Shown: positions 15,690 to 25,184 of the stretch, in pieces | How the letters are laid out: each line of letters begins with the position of its first letter | How positions within the stretch are numbered: position 1 is the first letter of the stretch | The notes under the pieces: generated by a model | What the model was told of the DNA's origin: nothing | Seen by the model: only the letters and a program-made list of their open reading frames with translations | The model's database searches: none | Source: Microbacterium sp. USTB-Y | GTDB taxonomy: Bacteria > Actinomycetota > Actinomycetes > Actinomycetales > Microbacteriaceae | Length of the DNA stretch: 64,000 nt | Assembly (NCBI RefSeq): GCF_023703415.1 | Contig: NZ_JAGMTU010000002.1 | Span: 1 to 64,000, forward strand | Direction of reading: 5' to 3' | Made by a program: the position numbers and the translations under genes

Positions 15690-17069
15690 TCAGATCAGCC
15701 GGCCGAGGGCGGCGATGGCCGCCTCGAGTCGTGCGGGGGAATGCGGGCCGTAGCCGATCACCACGCCGGGATCGCCGGGTGAGAACCGGTAGGCGGAGAG
15801 CGGTGCGACGCGGATGCCCGCGGCCGCGGCGCGCTCGGCGAGGGCGGTGTCGTCGACGTGTCGGGGCAGGAGCACCAGCAGATGCAGACCCGCGGCGATG
15901 CCTTCGATCCGCGCATCGGGAAGATGCGCGCGGACGGCGGCGACGGCGGCGTTGCGGCGCTCCCTGTGCCGCAGGCGCAGCCGGCGCACCTGCCGCTCCA
16001 GCGCGCCGGTGCGGATGAGTTCGGCGAGGGCGAGCTGAGGCAGAGCGGGGGAGCCGAGGTCCGTCGCCCAGCGCTTGCGCACGAGGTCGTCGTGCCAGTG
16101 CTCCGGCGCGACCATCCAGCCGATCCGCAGGGCCGGGGCGAGCACCTTGGAGAGGCTGGAGACGTGCAGGATCCTGTCCGGGGCGCTGGCATGGAGGGCA
16201 CGGACGGGAGCACGGTCGTAGCGGTACTCGGAGTCGTAGTCGTCCTCGATGATGAGTCCGTCGGACTGTTCGGCCCAGGCGACGAGCTCTCGACGTCGTG
16301 CGGGCGAGAGCAGGGCTCCCGTGGGGAACTGATGCGCCGGCGTCGTGAGCACGGCGCGCGCGCCGGTCGCGGTGAGCGCCTCGACGTCGATTCCGTCGGC
16401 GTCCACGGGCACGGGCAGGAGCGAGTCCAGCCAGTAGTCGAGGATCCGCCGGTTGCCGTCCGCGCTCGGATCCTCGATCGCGCACGCGGTGAGGCCGCGA
16501 TCACGCATGACCTGGGCGGTCAGGCTGAGCGCGCCGGTGACCCCGGCCGTCACGATGATCCGCTCGGGAGGGACCACCACTCCGCGGCTGCGCGCGAGCC
16601 ATCCGGAAAGCGCGATCCGCAGTGCGCCCACCCCCTGCGGATCCGCATACCCGAGCTCGCGAGAGGTCGCCGCCGAGAGCACGCGCCGCTCCGCGCGCAG
16701 CCAGGCGGCGCGCGGGAAGGCGCTCAGATCGGGTGCGCCCACCGAGAGATGCAGCGTCTCGGGGCGGGCAACGGCGGCGTCGGTGGCCGGGCCGGGAAGC
16801 GTCGCGGGCGGCACCGTCTCGGCGACCCTCGTTCCCGCGGCTCCCTCGGCGAGGAGGAGACCCTCCTCGGCGAGGCGTCGGTATGCCTCGACCACGACGC
16901 CGCGCGAGAAGGCGAGCTCGGCGGCGAGCTCGCGGCTCGGCGGCACGCGCGCACCCGCGCCGAGGGCGCCGTCGGCGATCGCCGTGCGCAGCTGGGCGGC
17001 GAGCCAGGTCGTCCGCTCTCGCGGGGGCGCCGCAGCGGGGTCGAGGTGGAGGAAATCGGATCCGGTCAT
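15690..17069 (-). CDS. MocR-family regulator: GntR DNA-binding domain fused to aminotransferase fold
   Basis: 459 residues. Residues 1-80 are a GntR winged helix (VPPSRELAAELAFSRGVVVEAYRRLAEEGLL); residues about 105-459 are a fold-type I aminotransferase domain with DDYDSEYRYDRAP and the PLP lysine in HVSSLSKVLAPALRIGW. Such regulators (PdxR, GabR) sense PLP and an amine or amino acid. The neighbouring convergent LysE exporter with a direct repeat upstream is a plausible target; a pdxST pair is not seen nearby. Confidence 0.9.
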   Translation of the reverse strand: MTGSDFLHLDPAAAPPRERTTWLAAQLRTAIADGALGAGARVPPSRELAAELAFSRGVVVEAYRRLAEEGLLLAEGAAGTRVAETVPPATLPGPATDAAVARPETLHLSVGAPDLSAFPRAAWLRAERRVLSAATSRELGYADPQGVGALRIALSGWLARSRGVVVPPERIIVTAGVTGALSLTAQVMRDRGLTACAIEDPSADGNRRILDYWLDSLLPVPVDADGIDVEALTATGARAVLTTPAHQFPTGALLSPARRRELVAWAEQSDGLIIEDDYDSEYRYDRAPVRALHASAPDRILHVSSLSKVLAPALRIGWMVAPEHWHDDLVRKRWATDLGSPALPQLALAELIRTGALERQVRRLRLRHRERRNAAVAAVRAHLPDARIEGIAAGLHLLVLLPRHVDDTALAERAAAAGIRVAPLSAYRFSPGDPGVVIGYGPHSPARLEAAIAALGRLI

Positions 17070-17096
17070 CTGCCACGGATCCTAGCCGGAGAAGGA

Positions 17097-17132
17097 GAGG
17101 AGGCCCGGATCCGATCGGATCCGGGCCTCCTC
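17097..17132. terminator. 36-bp perfect palindrome after tRNA-His
   Basis: The stretch is identical to its own reverse complement over 36 bp, centred on GATC at 17113-17116, and contains GGATCCGATCGGATCC flanked by GAGGAGGCCC and its complement. It begins 5 nt downstream of the tRNA-His gene and lies upstream of the MocR gene, both read on the minus strand, so it most likely forms a terminator for the tRNA transcript. Confidence 0.65.
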
Positions 17133-17137
17133 CTGAG

Positions 17138-17211
17138 GGTGGCTAACGGGGCTTGAACCCGCGACCCCCGCGACCACAACGCGGTGCTCTACCAACTGAG
17201 CTATAGCCACC
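17138..17211 (-). tRNA. tRNA-His (GTG)
   Basis: Cloverleaf read on the minus strand: acceptor GTGGCTA/TAGCCAC with an additional G at -1 opposite C73, the hallmark of tRNA-His; D arm GCTCAGTTGGTAGAGC; anticodon stem CCGCG/CGCGG around loop TTGTGGT; T loop TTCAAGC. CCA is not encoded. Confidence 0.95.
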
Positions 17212-17246
17212 ATGTGCCTGCCGGAGCGGGCAACCTCACCAGTGTA

Positions 17247-17873
17247 TTACAGGTTCGAGGCGAACTTTGACACGACGGCGTCCGAGGTGCTCTGAGCCTC
17301 GTCGCTGGAGGGTCCGGGCTGCTCCACGAACACCGCGCGGCGGTAGTACTCGAGCTCACGGATCGACTCCAGGATGTCGGCGAGGGCGCGGTGCCCGCCG
17401 TCCTTCGAGGGAGCGTGGAAGAAGACTCGGGGGAACCAGCGGCGCGACAGCTCCTTGATGCTGGAGACGTCGACGTTGCGGTAGTGCAGGTACTGATCGA
17501 CGTCGGGCATGTACTTGGCCAGGAACATGCGGTCGGTGCCGATCGTGTTCCCGGCCAGGGGAGCCTTGCGCTCCTGCGGCACGAAGCGCCGGATGTATTC
17601 GAGGGTCTGCGCCTGCGCCTCGGCGAGGGTCAGGCCCTGGGGGATCTCCTCGAAGAGGCCGGAAGTCCGATGCATGTTCGTGACGAAGTCGTTCATCTGG
17701 CCGAGCGCGGCGTCGCTGGCGCGGATGACCACGTGGAACCCCGGATCCAGCAGGCGCAGTTCGAAGTCGGTGATCACGACGGCGATCTCGACGAGTTCGT
17801 CGATCTCGAGATCGAGCCCCGTCATCTCGCAGTCGATCCAGACGAGTCGATCGTTCTCGGACGAAGAAACCAT
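17247..17873 (-). CDS. orn: Oligoribonuclease
   Basis: 208 residues, normal for Orn, the DEDDh exonuclease that degrades 2-5 nt RNAs and pGpG. LVWIDCEMTGLD holds the first Asp-Glu pair, NTIGTDRMFLAKYMP the next Asp, and GGHRALADILESI the final His-Asp. A -10 element TAGGAT lies 6 nt before the ATG, suggesting a leaderless transcript. Flanked by tRNA-His and tRNA-Arg. Confidence 0.96.
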   Translation of the reverse strand: MVSSSENDRLVWIDCEMTGLDLEIDELVEIAVVITDFELRLLDPGFHVVIRASDAALGQMNDFVTNMHRTSGLFEEIPQGLTLAEAQAQTLEYIRRFVPQERKAPLAGNTIGTDRMFLAKYMPDVDQYLHYRNVDVSSIKELSRRWFPRVFFHAPSKDGGHRALADILESIRELEYYRRAVFVEQPGPSSDEAQSTSDAVVSKFASNL

Positions 17874-17885
17874 GCCGCCATCCTA
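17871..17885 (-). promoter_or_regulatory. Leaderless promoter of orn
   Basis: Minus-strand TAGGAT (17885-17880) followed after 6 nt by the ATG at 17873; no ribosome site. Confidence 0.55.
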
Positions 17886-17918
17886 CTGAGCGCCGCCGAC
17901 GCGCTAGCCTGGAGGGGC

Positions 17919-17990
17919 GCCTCCGTAGCTCAGCGGAAGAGCAGCGGCCTTCTAATCCGCTGGTCGCAGGTTCGAATCCTGCCGGGGGCA
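17919..17990 (+). tRNA. tRNA-Arg (TCT)
   Basis: Acceptor GCCTCCG/CGGGGGC (one T-G pair), D arm GCTCAGCGGAAGAGC, anticodon loop CTTCTAA with anticodon TCT, T arm GCAGGTTCGAATCCTGC, discriminator A at 17990. The last pair of the anticodon stem (31-39) is a C-T mismatch, leaving four pairs. CCA not encoded. Confidence 0.9.
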
Positions 17991-18010
17991 CTCCTTCGGA
18001 CTCGGGCCGG

Positions 18011-18706
18011 TCAGGCCGCTGAGCGGCGGCCGATCCGTGCCGCGATCACGTCGACGATGAGCCAGCGCACGGCTGCGGCGGTGCTGAGCGACCAGATCAC
18101 GGAGGCGAGAACGTCGGTCGGGAAATGCAGCCCGTCGCTCACGACCGCGAGACCGATGACGACGGTGGCGACGACCCCCAGGATCACCGGCAGCCAGGCG
18201 AAGCGGGTGCCGCGCAGCAGGAACCAGAAGGCGACCGCGAGCGCGACGACGTACGCGGTGTGGCCGCTGGGGAAGGACCCGTCGGTCTGCAGCGGGGAGA
18301 ACGGGTGGGCGAGCAGCGCCGCGTCGGGGCGGGGGCGGTCGACGAGGATCTTGATCGCGGCGACGGGCAGCCAGGTGAATGCGACGATGAGGCCGAAGAG
18401 GATCGCGGTGCGCAGCGAGCGGGATCCCGCCCAGACCGCGGCGGCGATGACGAGGGTGATCGCGACGGCAGGAACCGGTTCGATGCCGCGATAGACCGCG
18501 CTGCCGAGCGCACCCCACCATCCGGTGTGCGTCTGATTGAGGGCGACCACCAGCGCTTGATCCGCCTGGGTCGTCTTCATCGCGAACCCGAGGGCCACGA
18601 CCACGAGGGCGCCGACCACGGCCGTCGCGACGGCGATGAGGGGCCGGGTGGTCGCGCGCTCGATTCCGGTGAGCGGGCGGGGTCGTGCATTGCGCACCTC
18701 GGCCAT
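18011..18706 (-). CDS. PAP2-superfamily membrane phosphatase
   Basis: 231 residues, about six hydrophobic helices. The three phosphatase motifs are visible: KILVDRPRP, then PSGHTAY, then SDGLHFPTDV, with the His and Asp of the catalytic triad. Such enzymes dephosphorylate lipid phosphates such as phosphatidic acid or undecaprenyl pyrophosphate; which one cannot be told. It stands alone between tRNA-Arg and a small gene. Confidence 0.9.
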   Translation of the reverse strand: MAEVRNARPRPLTGIERATTRPLIAVATAVVGALVVVALGFAMKTTQADQALVVALNQTHTGWWGALGSAVYRGIEPVPAVAITLVIAAAVWAGSRSLRTAILFGLIVAFTWLPVAAIKILVDRPRPDAALLAHPFSPLQTDGSFPSGHTAYVVALAVAFWFLLRGTRFAWLPVILGVVATVVIGLAVVSDGLHFPTDVLASVIWSLSTAAAVRWLIVDVIAARIGRRSAA

Positions 18707-18842
18707 GTCGTGTCCTCTTCCTGACGGCAGGTTCCTTGCGGCGACGCGGGCGCCGCGGACGGCGCATGCGGATCGACGCGCCGAGGATCCATGCTCGCCG
18801 AGCCAGGCTAAGGATTGGCCAAGAAATGCGCGGCGGGGCAGC

Positions 18843-18879
18843 GGTGCGCTCCGCGCGGGGGCCGCAGCGCGGGCGCACC
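18843..18879 (-). terminator. Hairpin after the 18907 gene
   Basis: GGTGCGC/GCGCACC followed inward by CCGCGC/GCGCGG, with a single unpaired base between the two stems and a 10-nt loop. It begins 28 bp beyond the stop of the minus-strand gene ending at 18907. No U-tract. Confidence 0.5.
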
Positions 18880-18906
18880 AGACGGATGCGAAGCGCGCCC
18901 CGAGGG

Positions 18907-19170
18907 TCAGAACCGCAGGGCGGCGACCGCGTCGTCGGCGCTCCAGAAGTCTCCGACGATGCGGAACAGGCCCGAGGGGAGATGAAGGCGCTCAGCCCGA
19001 TAGCGGAGCCCGAGGTCGTGCGGAACGATGCGCAGGTGGCCCCGGATGGCTCCTCGGGCGTCGAGCACGCGCCACAGTCGCTCGCCCGCGGGCTGAAGCG
19101 TCTCGACGGCTCGGCTGAGGACCGGGGTCGCCCAGCGGATGGTGGGGGCGGGCGTGATGTCGATGGTCAT
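18907..19170 (-). CDS. Small protein of unknown function
   Basis: 87 residues starting at ATG 19170 with a strong site GAAGGAGGAACC before it; the longer frame from 19212 has no such site. The sequence (WATPVLSRAVETLQPAGERLWRVLD, then GHLRIVPHDLGLRYRAERL and FWSADDAVAALRF) predicts a compact alpha/beta protein with no membrane helix or cysteines. I do not recognise a family. Codon use matches its neighbours, so it appears to be a real gene. Confidence 0.7.
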   Translation of the reverse strand: MTIDITPAPTIRWATPVLSRAVETLQPAGERLWRVLDARGAIRGHLRIVPHDLGLRYRAERLHLPSGLFRIVGDFWSADDAVAALRF

Positions 19171-19261
19171 GGTTCCTCCTTCACCTTCGAACATAAGGAC
19201 GGCCACCGACATTCAGCCCGCCTCTCCGGGACGCCCTGCGCGCGCGGCTTCCCGGAGTCCC

Positions 19262-19276
19262 TACACTGTGCTGGTG
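19262..19276 (+). promoter_or_regulatory. Leaderless promoter of the second LysE gene
   Basis: TACACT at 19262-19267 is followed after 6 nt by GTG 19274, which decides between three in-frame GTGs (19268, 19274, 19280). Confidence 0.5.
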
Positions 19277-19900
19277 ACCGTGACCGTCTGGCTCTCCCTG
19301 GTGGTGGCGTGCGTGGTGATCAGCCTCACGCCGGGCGCCGGTGCGATCAACACCATGACCAACTCGCTGAACGAGGGGTGGCGTCGCTCGATCTGGGGGA
19401 TCGTCGGGCAGCAGCTCGCACTCGTGGTGCACGTCGCGATCGTCGCTGCGGGGGTCGGCCTCCTCGTCGCCCGCGTGCCCTGGCTGTTCGAGACCGTGCG
19501 GTACCTCGGGGCCGCCTATCTCGTCTATCTCGGGATCCGGCTCATCGTCGCGCGCGTCCCCGACTCCGCGGAGGAGCAGTCCGTCGAGCGGTCGCCCGAG
19601 GGGCGCTGGCCGATGCTGCGCCGTGGCTTCTGGGTCAACCTGCTCAATCCGAAGGCCATCGTGTTCTTCCTCGCCTTCGTCCCCCAGTTCATCCGGCTCG
19701 ACCGTGATCCGTGGCCGCAGTATCTGATCCTCATCGGGACGACCGTGGTCATCGACGTCGTGGTGATGTGGTTCGTCTTCGCCGCGACGGCGCAGAGCTT
19801 CCGCCGGCTCACCTCCAGCCGGCGCGGTCAGCGCACGCTCAACACCGTCTTCGGCGCCCTGTTCATCGCCGTGGCCGCCTTGCTGCTGTTCGTGCACTGA
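19274..19900 (+). CDS. LysE/RhtB-family amino acid exporter
   Basis: 208 residues with six predicted helices; VVISLTPGAGAINTMTNSLNEGWRRSIWGIVGQQ and FWVNLLNPKAIVFFLAFVPQFI are the family signatures, closer to RhtB/RhtC than the copy at 15041. Three in-frame GTG codons exist; 19274 is chosen from the -10 spacing. No regulator is adjacent. Confidence 0.87.
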   Translation: MTVTVWLSLVVACVVISLTPGAGAINTMTNSLNEGWRRSIWGIVGQQLALVVHVAIVAAGVGLLVARVPWLFETVRYLGAAYLVYLGIRLIVARVPDSAEEQSVERSPEGRWPMLRRGFWVNLLNPKAIVFFLAFVPQFIRLDRDPWPQYLILIGTTVVIDVVVMWFVFAATAQSFRRLTSSRRGQRTLNTVFGALFIAVAALLLFVH

Positions 19901-20064
19901 CCCCACCGGACGGAGGGCGTCCGGGCCTTCCCTGCACAGCCGGGGTCCGCGACCGGTTCTGCACCGATCCGGACGACGGCGCGTCGAGCGCACCCCCGTC
20001 GCGGCACCATCTCTCCAGGAGCGGAGCCGAGGGCGGCTCCGTGCGAACAGCGAGGAGAGCAGAC

Positions 20065-20535
20065 ATGGCCGACAGCATCACCGTCCTGGGCAACATCGCC
20101 ACGGTGCCGGAGCCGGGCCGCACGACGTCAGGATTGCCGACCCTCGGGTTCCGCATGGCGACGAACCACCGGCGCCAGGACGGCACAGGCGCCTGGGTCG
20201 ACGTGACCACGAACTGGTTCGAGGTCAGGGCATACCGGGCTCTCGCGGAGAACGCGGCCGCGTCGCTGTCGAAGGGGGACGCCGTCATCGTCACCGGGCG
20301 GCTGCGGCTGCGCGAATGGGAGGGCAAGGAGGGCCGGCGGGGGATGAGCGTCGAGATCGACGCCGACAGCATCGGCCCCGACCTGCGCCGCGGGCGCAGC
20401 GTGTTCCACAGGATCGCGCACACCGCGGCGACGGCGCCGGCGGACACCGCGGCAGCCGAACCTCCGACGGGCGAGACCGGAGAAGCGACGGACGACGGCT
20501 GGGCGGCACCGGGTGCGGACCGGACCCCCTTCTGA
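20065..20535 (+). CDS. ssb: Single-stranded DNA-binding protein, SsbB-type paralogue
   Basis: 156 residues. The first 110 form the OB fold (ITVLGNIATVPEPG; WFEVRAYRALAENAAASLSKGDAVIVTGRLRLREWE), then a Pro/Ala/Thr-rich tail ending DRTPF, the acidic protein-interaction tip of SSBs. It is not beside rpsF/rpsR, so it is probably the second SSB rather than the replication housekeeping copy. GAGGAG precedes ATG 20065. A convergent terminator separates it from aceA. Confidence 0.9.
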   Translation: MADSITVLGNIATVPEPGRTTSGLPTLGFRMATNHRRQDGTGAWVDVTTNWFEVRAYRALAENAAASLSKGDAVIVTGRLRLREWEGKEGRRGMSVEIDADSIGPDLRRGRSVFHRIAHTAATAPADTAAAEPPTGETGEATDDGWAAPGADRTPF

Positions 20536-20551
20536 GCGCGTGCGCTCGCGA

Positions 20552-20584
20552 GAATCGGGCCCCGGCGACGCCGGGACCCGATTC
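20552..20584. terminator. Bidirectional terminator between ssb and aceA
   Basis: GAATCGGG-c-CCCGGC / GCCGGG-a-CCCGATTC, 14 pairs with one internal mismatch and a 3-nt loop, between two convergent genes (stops at 20535 and 20598). Confidence 0.75.
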
Positions 20585-20597
20585 CACCGGGGGATGG

Positions 20598-22193
20598 TCA
20601 GCTGAACTGATTCATCGTGTTGTCCTTGCCGCCGGCCTTCAGCGCCGCGGCTCCGGCGAAGTACTCCTTGTGGTTGTCGCCGAGGTCGCTGCCGGCCATG
20701 TTCTGGTGCTTGACCGTCGCGATGCCCTCGCGGATCTCGCGGCGCTGCACATCGCGGACGTAGGTCAGCATGCCCTCGTCGCCGAAGTACCCCTTGGCCA
20801 GGCTGTCCGTCGACAGCGCGGCCGTGTGGTACGTCGGCAGGGTGATGAGGTGGTGGAAGATCCCGGCGCGCGCCGAGCCGTCGCGCTGGAACGTGCGGAT
20901 CCGCTCGTCGGCGAGACGGGCCAGCTGGGTGTCGTCGTAGTCGACGCTCATGAGGTTCCCGCGATCGTAGGCCGAGACGTCCTCGCCCTGTGCGGCGAGC
21001 TGGTCGAAGGCCTGCTGGCGGAAGTTGAGGGTCCAGTTGAACGACGGGCTGTTGTTGTAGACGAGCTTGGCGTTCGGGATCACCTCGCGGATCCGGTCGA
21101 CCATGCCGGCGATCTGCTCCACGTGCGGCTTCTCGGTCTCGATCCAGAGCAGGTCGGCGCCGTTCTGCAGCGAGGTGATGCAGTCGAGCACGCAACGGTC
21201 CTCACCGGTGCCGGGGCGGAACTGGTACAGATTGCTCGCCAGCCGCTTCGGGCGGAGCAGCCGGCCCTCGCGGCGGATCACGACGTCCCCGTCGCTCAGG
21301 TCGGCCTCGCCGATCTCCTCGACGTCGAGGAAGGCGTTGTACTGGTCGCCCAGGTCGCCGGGGGAGGAGGACACCGCGAGCTTCTGCGTGAGCCCTGCAC
21401 CGAGGGAATCCGTCCGGGCGACGATCACGCCGTTGTCGATGCCGAGCTCGAGGAAGGCATAGCGGACCGCGTTGATCTTGGCGAGGAAGTCCTCGTGCGG
21501 AACGGTGACCTTGCCGTCCTGGTGACCGCACTGCTTCTCGTCCGACACCTGGTTCTCGATCTGGATCGCGCAGGCGCCCGCCTCGATCATCTTCTTCGCG
21601 AGCAGGTAGGTCGCCTCCGGGTTGCCGAAGCCGGCGTCGATGTCGGCGATGATCGGGACGACGTGCGTCTCGTAGTTGTCGATCTGCGACTGGATGAACT
21701 CGACGGCGGTCTCGTCGCCGGCGGCCCGTGCGTTGTCCAGTTTCGTGAACAGCAGGTCGAGCTCGCGGGCGTCCGCCTGGCGGAGGAACGTGTAGAGCTC
21801 CTCGATGAGCGCGGGGACCGAGGTCTTCTCGTGCATCGACTGGTCGGGGAGCGGGCCGAACTCGGATCGGAGTGCGGCGACCATCCACCCGGAGAGGTAG
21901 AGGTAGCGCTTGTTGGTGCTCTTGAGGTGCTTCTTGATCGAGATGAGCTTCTGCTGGCCGATGAAGCCGTGCCACACGCCGAGCGACTGGGTGTAGACCG
22001 AGGAGTCCTCGTCGTACTCGCTCATGTCGCGGCGCATGATGTCCGCCGTGTACTGCGCGATCTCCAGGCCCGTCTTGAAGCGGTTCTGCGCCCGCATCCG
22101 TGCGACGTACTCCGGGTTGATCGCATCCCAGCTGGATCCGTGCTGCTTCTTGAGCGCCTCGATGGCGGTCTCGTCGTTCTGGAACGCGGTCAT
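20598..22193 (-). CDS. aceA: Isocitrate lyase
   Basis: 531 residues, first enzyme of the glyoxylate shunt (isocitrate to glyoxylate plus succinate). The active-site loop reads EKQCGHQDGK rather than the common KKCGH, and the protein is about 100 residues longer than the E. coli or short mycobacterial type, as in the 531-residue Pseudomonas-type subgroup. VVPIIADIDAGFGN carries metal-binding Asp residues, and NNSPSFNW is the usual substrate segment. ATG 22193 has GGAGGAA 5 nt upstream. Two ATTCTGCAA repeats lie about 110 bp upstream. Confidence 0.96.
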   Translation of the reverse strand: MTAFQNDETAIEALKKQHGSSWDAINPEYVARMRAQNRFKTGLEIAQYTADIMRRDMSEYDEDSSVYTQSLGVWHGFIGQQKLISIKKHLKSTNKRYLYLSGWMVAALRSEFGPLPDQSMHEKTSVPALIEELYTFLRQADARELDLLFTKLDNARAAGDETAVEFIQSQIDNYETHVVPIIADIDAGFGNPEATYLLAKKMIEAGACAIQIENQVSDEKQCGHQDGKVTVPHEDFLAKINAVRYAFLELGIDNGVIVARTDSLGAGLTQKLAVSSSPGDLGDQYNAFLDVEEIGEADLSDGDVVIRREGRLLRPKRLASNLYQFRPGTGEDRCVLDCITSLQNGADLLWIETEKPHVEQIAGMVDRIREVIPNAKLVYNNSPSFNWTLNFRQQAFDQLAAQGEDVSAYDRGNLMSVDYDDTQLARLADERIRTFQRDGSARAGIFHHLITLPTYHTAALSTDSLAKGYFGDEGMLTYVRDVQRREIREGIATVKHQNMAGSDLGDNHKEYFAGAAALKAGGKDNTMNQFS

Positions 22194-22298
22194 GATGTTT
22201 CCTCCGTGTGCTGGCGGGCCGCCGGGAGCGGGTGCCCTGCGGTTTGGTTCCACCATGCCCAACATCGATCGGTCCTTCCGGCCAATAGACGGGAGAAG

Positions 22299-22317
22299 AT
22301 TCTGCAAAATTCTGCAA
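22299..22317. promoter_or_regulatory. Tandem ATTCTGCAA repeat upstream of aceA
   Basis: ATTCTGCAA at 22299-22307 and again at 22309-22317, a 10-bp period that puts both copies on one face of the helix. On the aceA strand the unit reads TTGCAGAAT. It resembles, loosely, the TTTGCAAA-type sites of RamB/PrpR-like acetate and propionate regulators. It also lies just upstream of the divergent lipoprotein promoter. Confidence 0.4.
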
Positions 22318-22340
22318 TCAGGAACAGATTCCCGTCCCCG

Positions 22341-22355
22341 TAGACTCGATGCGTG
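22341..22355 (+). promoter_or_regulatory. Leaderless promoter of the lipoprotein gene
   Basis: TAGACT at 22341-22346, 6 nt before GTG 22353; no ribosome site. Confidence 0.55.
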
Positions 22356-22862
22356 TTCAGAGGCCGATCGACCGCCGCCGCGCAGGCACCCCTCGTGACG
22401 GCGGGCGCACTGCTTCTGGCGCTCACCCTCGCCGCATGCACCCCGGCGGGGTCGGCGCGCCCCTCCGCGTCGAGCGGGCCGTCCGGCACGGGCCGGGCTT
22501 CGGCGCCGACGACCGCTGCACCGGCTCCCCAGCTCGTGCCCGGAGGTACGGCGGACGAGAACCTCCCGCTGTTCCGCGCCGTGACCGAACGCGTCTGGGC
22601 CTCGGAGCAGCGCGAGTCGGGCCGGGCGTACATCGACGCGCTCGCGGCAGCCGGCTTCGACCGCGGTGCGATGCAGGTGACCGAGGATCGCTCGACCGTG
22701 GACAACCCCGCCGAGAGCATCCAGTTCTCGGTGCGCTGGGGTGATGCCTCGTGCCTGGTGGGTCAGGTCGGGCCGTCCACCGGGGATCCGGTCACGGCGG
22801 TGCTGCCGCAACTCGACGGCGGCGCCTGCCTCGTCGGCAAGACCGCGCCCGTCGGGCCGTAG
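22353..22862 (+). CDS. Lipoprotein of unknown function (DUF6993-like)
   Basis: 169 residues. A hydrophobic signal (about 12-28) ends in the lipobox LTLAAC, so Cys29 is probably lipidated. A Ser/Ala/Pro-rich spacer (30-60) leads to a small domain of about 100 residues (ADENLPLFRAVTERVWA; FDRGAMQVTEDRSTVDNPAESIQFSVRWGDASCLVGQV) with two further cysteines that could pair. The domain looks like the DUF6993 family of Microbacteriaceae; that match is from memory. Confidence 0.75.
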   Translation: MFRGRSTAAAQAPLVTAGALLLALTLAACTPAGSARPSASSGPSGTGRASAPTTAAPAPQLVPGGTADENLPLFRAVTERVWASEQRESGRAYIDALAAAGFDRGAMQVTEDRSTVDNPAESIQFSVRWGDASCLVGQVGPSTGDPVTAVLPQLDGGACLVGKTAPVGP

Positions 22863-22966
22863 CCGCCCCGGTAGGCTGGAGTGTCGATCCCGAGGTCCTG
22901 AGCCTCCAGGCCCGCCGCCGTCCGCCCGGTCCCCACGATCGTCATCACGACAGAAGGAGTGCCCTC

Positions 22967-24638
<1,672 letters not shown>

Positions 24639-24646
<8 letters not shown>

Positions 24647-25169
24647 GACCGGCGACGCCGGTGCGCCCGCGGCGGCGGCCCCCCTCGGGGTCGCTGCCGG
24701 GCAGCGCCTGCACATCCCGATCCAGCTGCGCTGGGGCGACCTGGACGCGTTCAACCACGTCAACAACACCTCGATGCTGAAGCTGCTCGAGGAGGCGCGG
24801 GTGCGCGCGTTCTGGCGCCCGGGCGAGGGGGAGCACGGCCCCAGCACCGCCGTGCTCGACTCCGGACTCGATGCCGGCGCGCTGACGCTCGTGGCACGGC
24901 AGGAGATCGAGTACTTCGCTCCGGTGCCGTATCAGCGGCACCCGCTCGAGGTGCAGATGTGGTTCGGCAAGATCGGCGGCTCCAGCGTCGAGGTCTGCTA
25001 CGAGGTGTTCAACGACGCCTCGTTCGACGAGCGCGTGCTCTACGCGCGCTCGACGGCGGTCATCGTGCTCGTGAGCGCGGAGACCGGGCGGCCCGTCAGG
25101 ATCAGCCAGGAGATGCGCGGCGCCTGGGCGCCGTACGTCGGTGCTCCGATCGTCTACGCGCACCGCTGA
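24639..25169 (+). CDS. Acyl-CoA thioesterase, 4HBT hot-dog family
   Basis: 176 residues. After a flexible Ala/Gly-rich N-terminus, IPIQLRWGDLDAFNHVNNTSMLKLLEEARV is the classic 4-hydroxybenzoyl-CoA thioesterase signature with the Asp-x-x-x-His-x-x-N active-site segment, then EYFAPVPY and a hot-dog beta core. It starts inside the end of ettA (GTG 24639, 8-bp overlap), so the two are co-translated. Substrate unknown. Confidence 0.88.
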
Positions 25170-25184
25170 GCGGATCGGGGCGTC

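Noticed and set aside
20316..22343. 675-codon plus-strand frame opposite aceA
   Set aside because: Antisense to isocitrate lyase; repeated VDVLV and EQVGAV patterns are typical of reversed high-GC codons.
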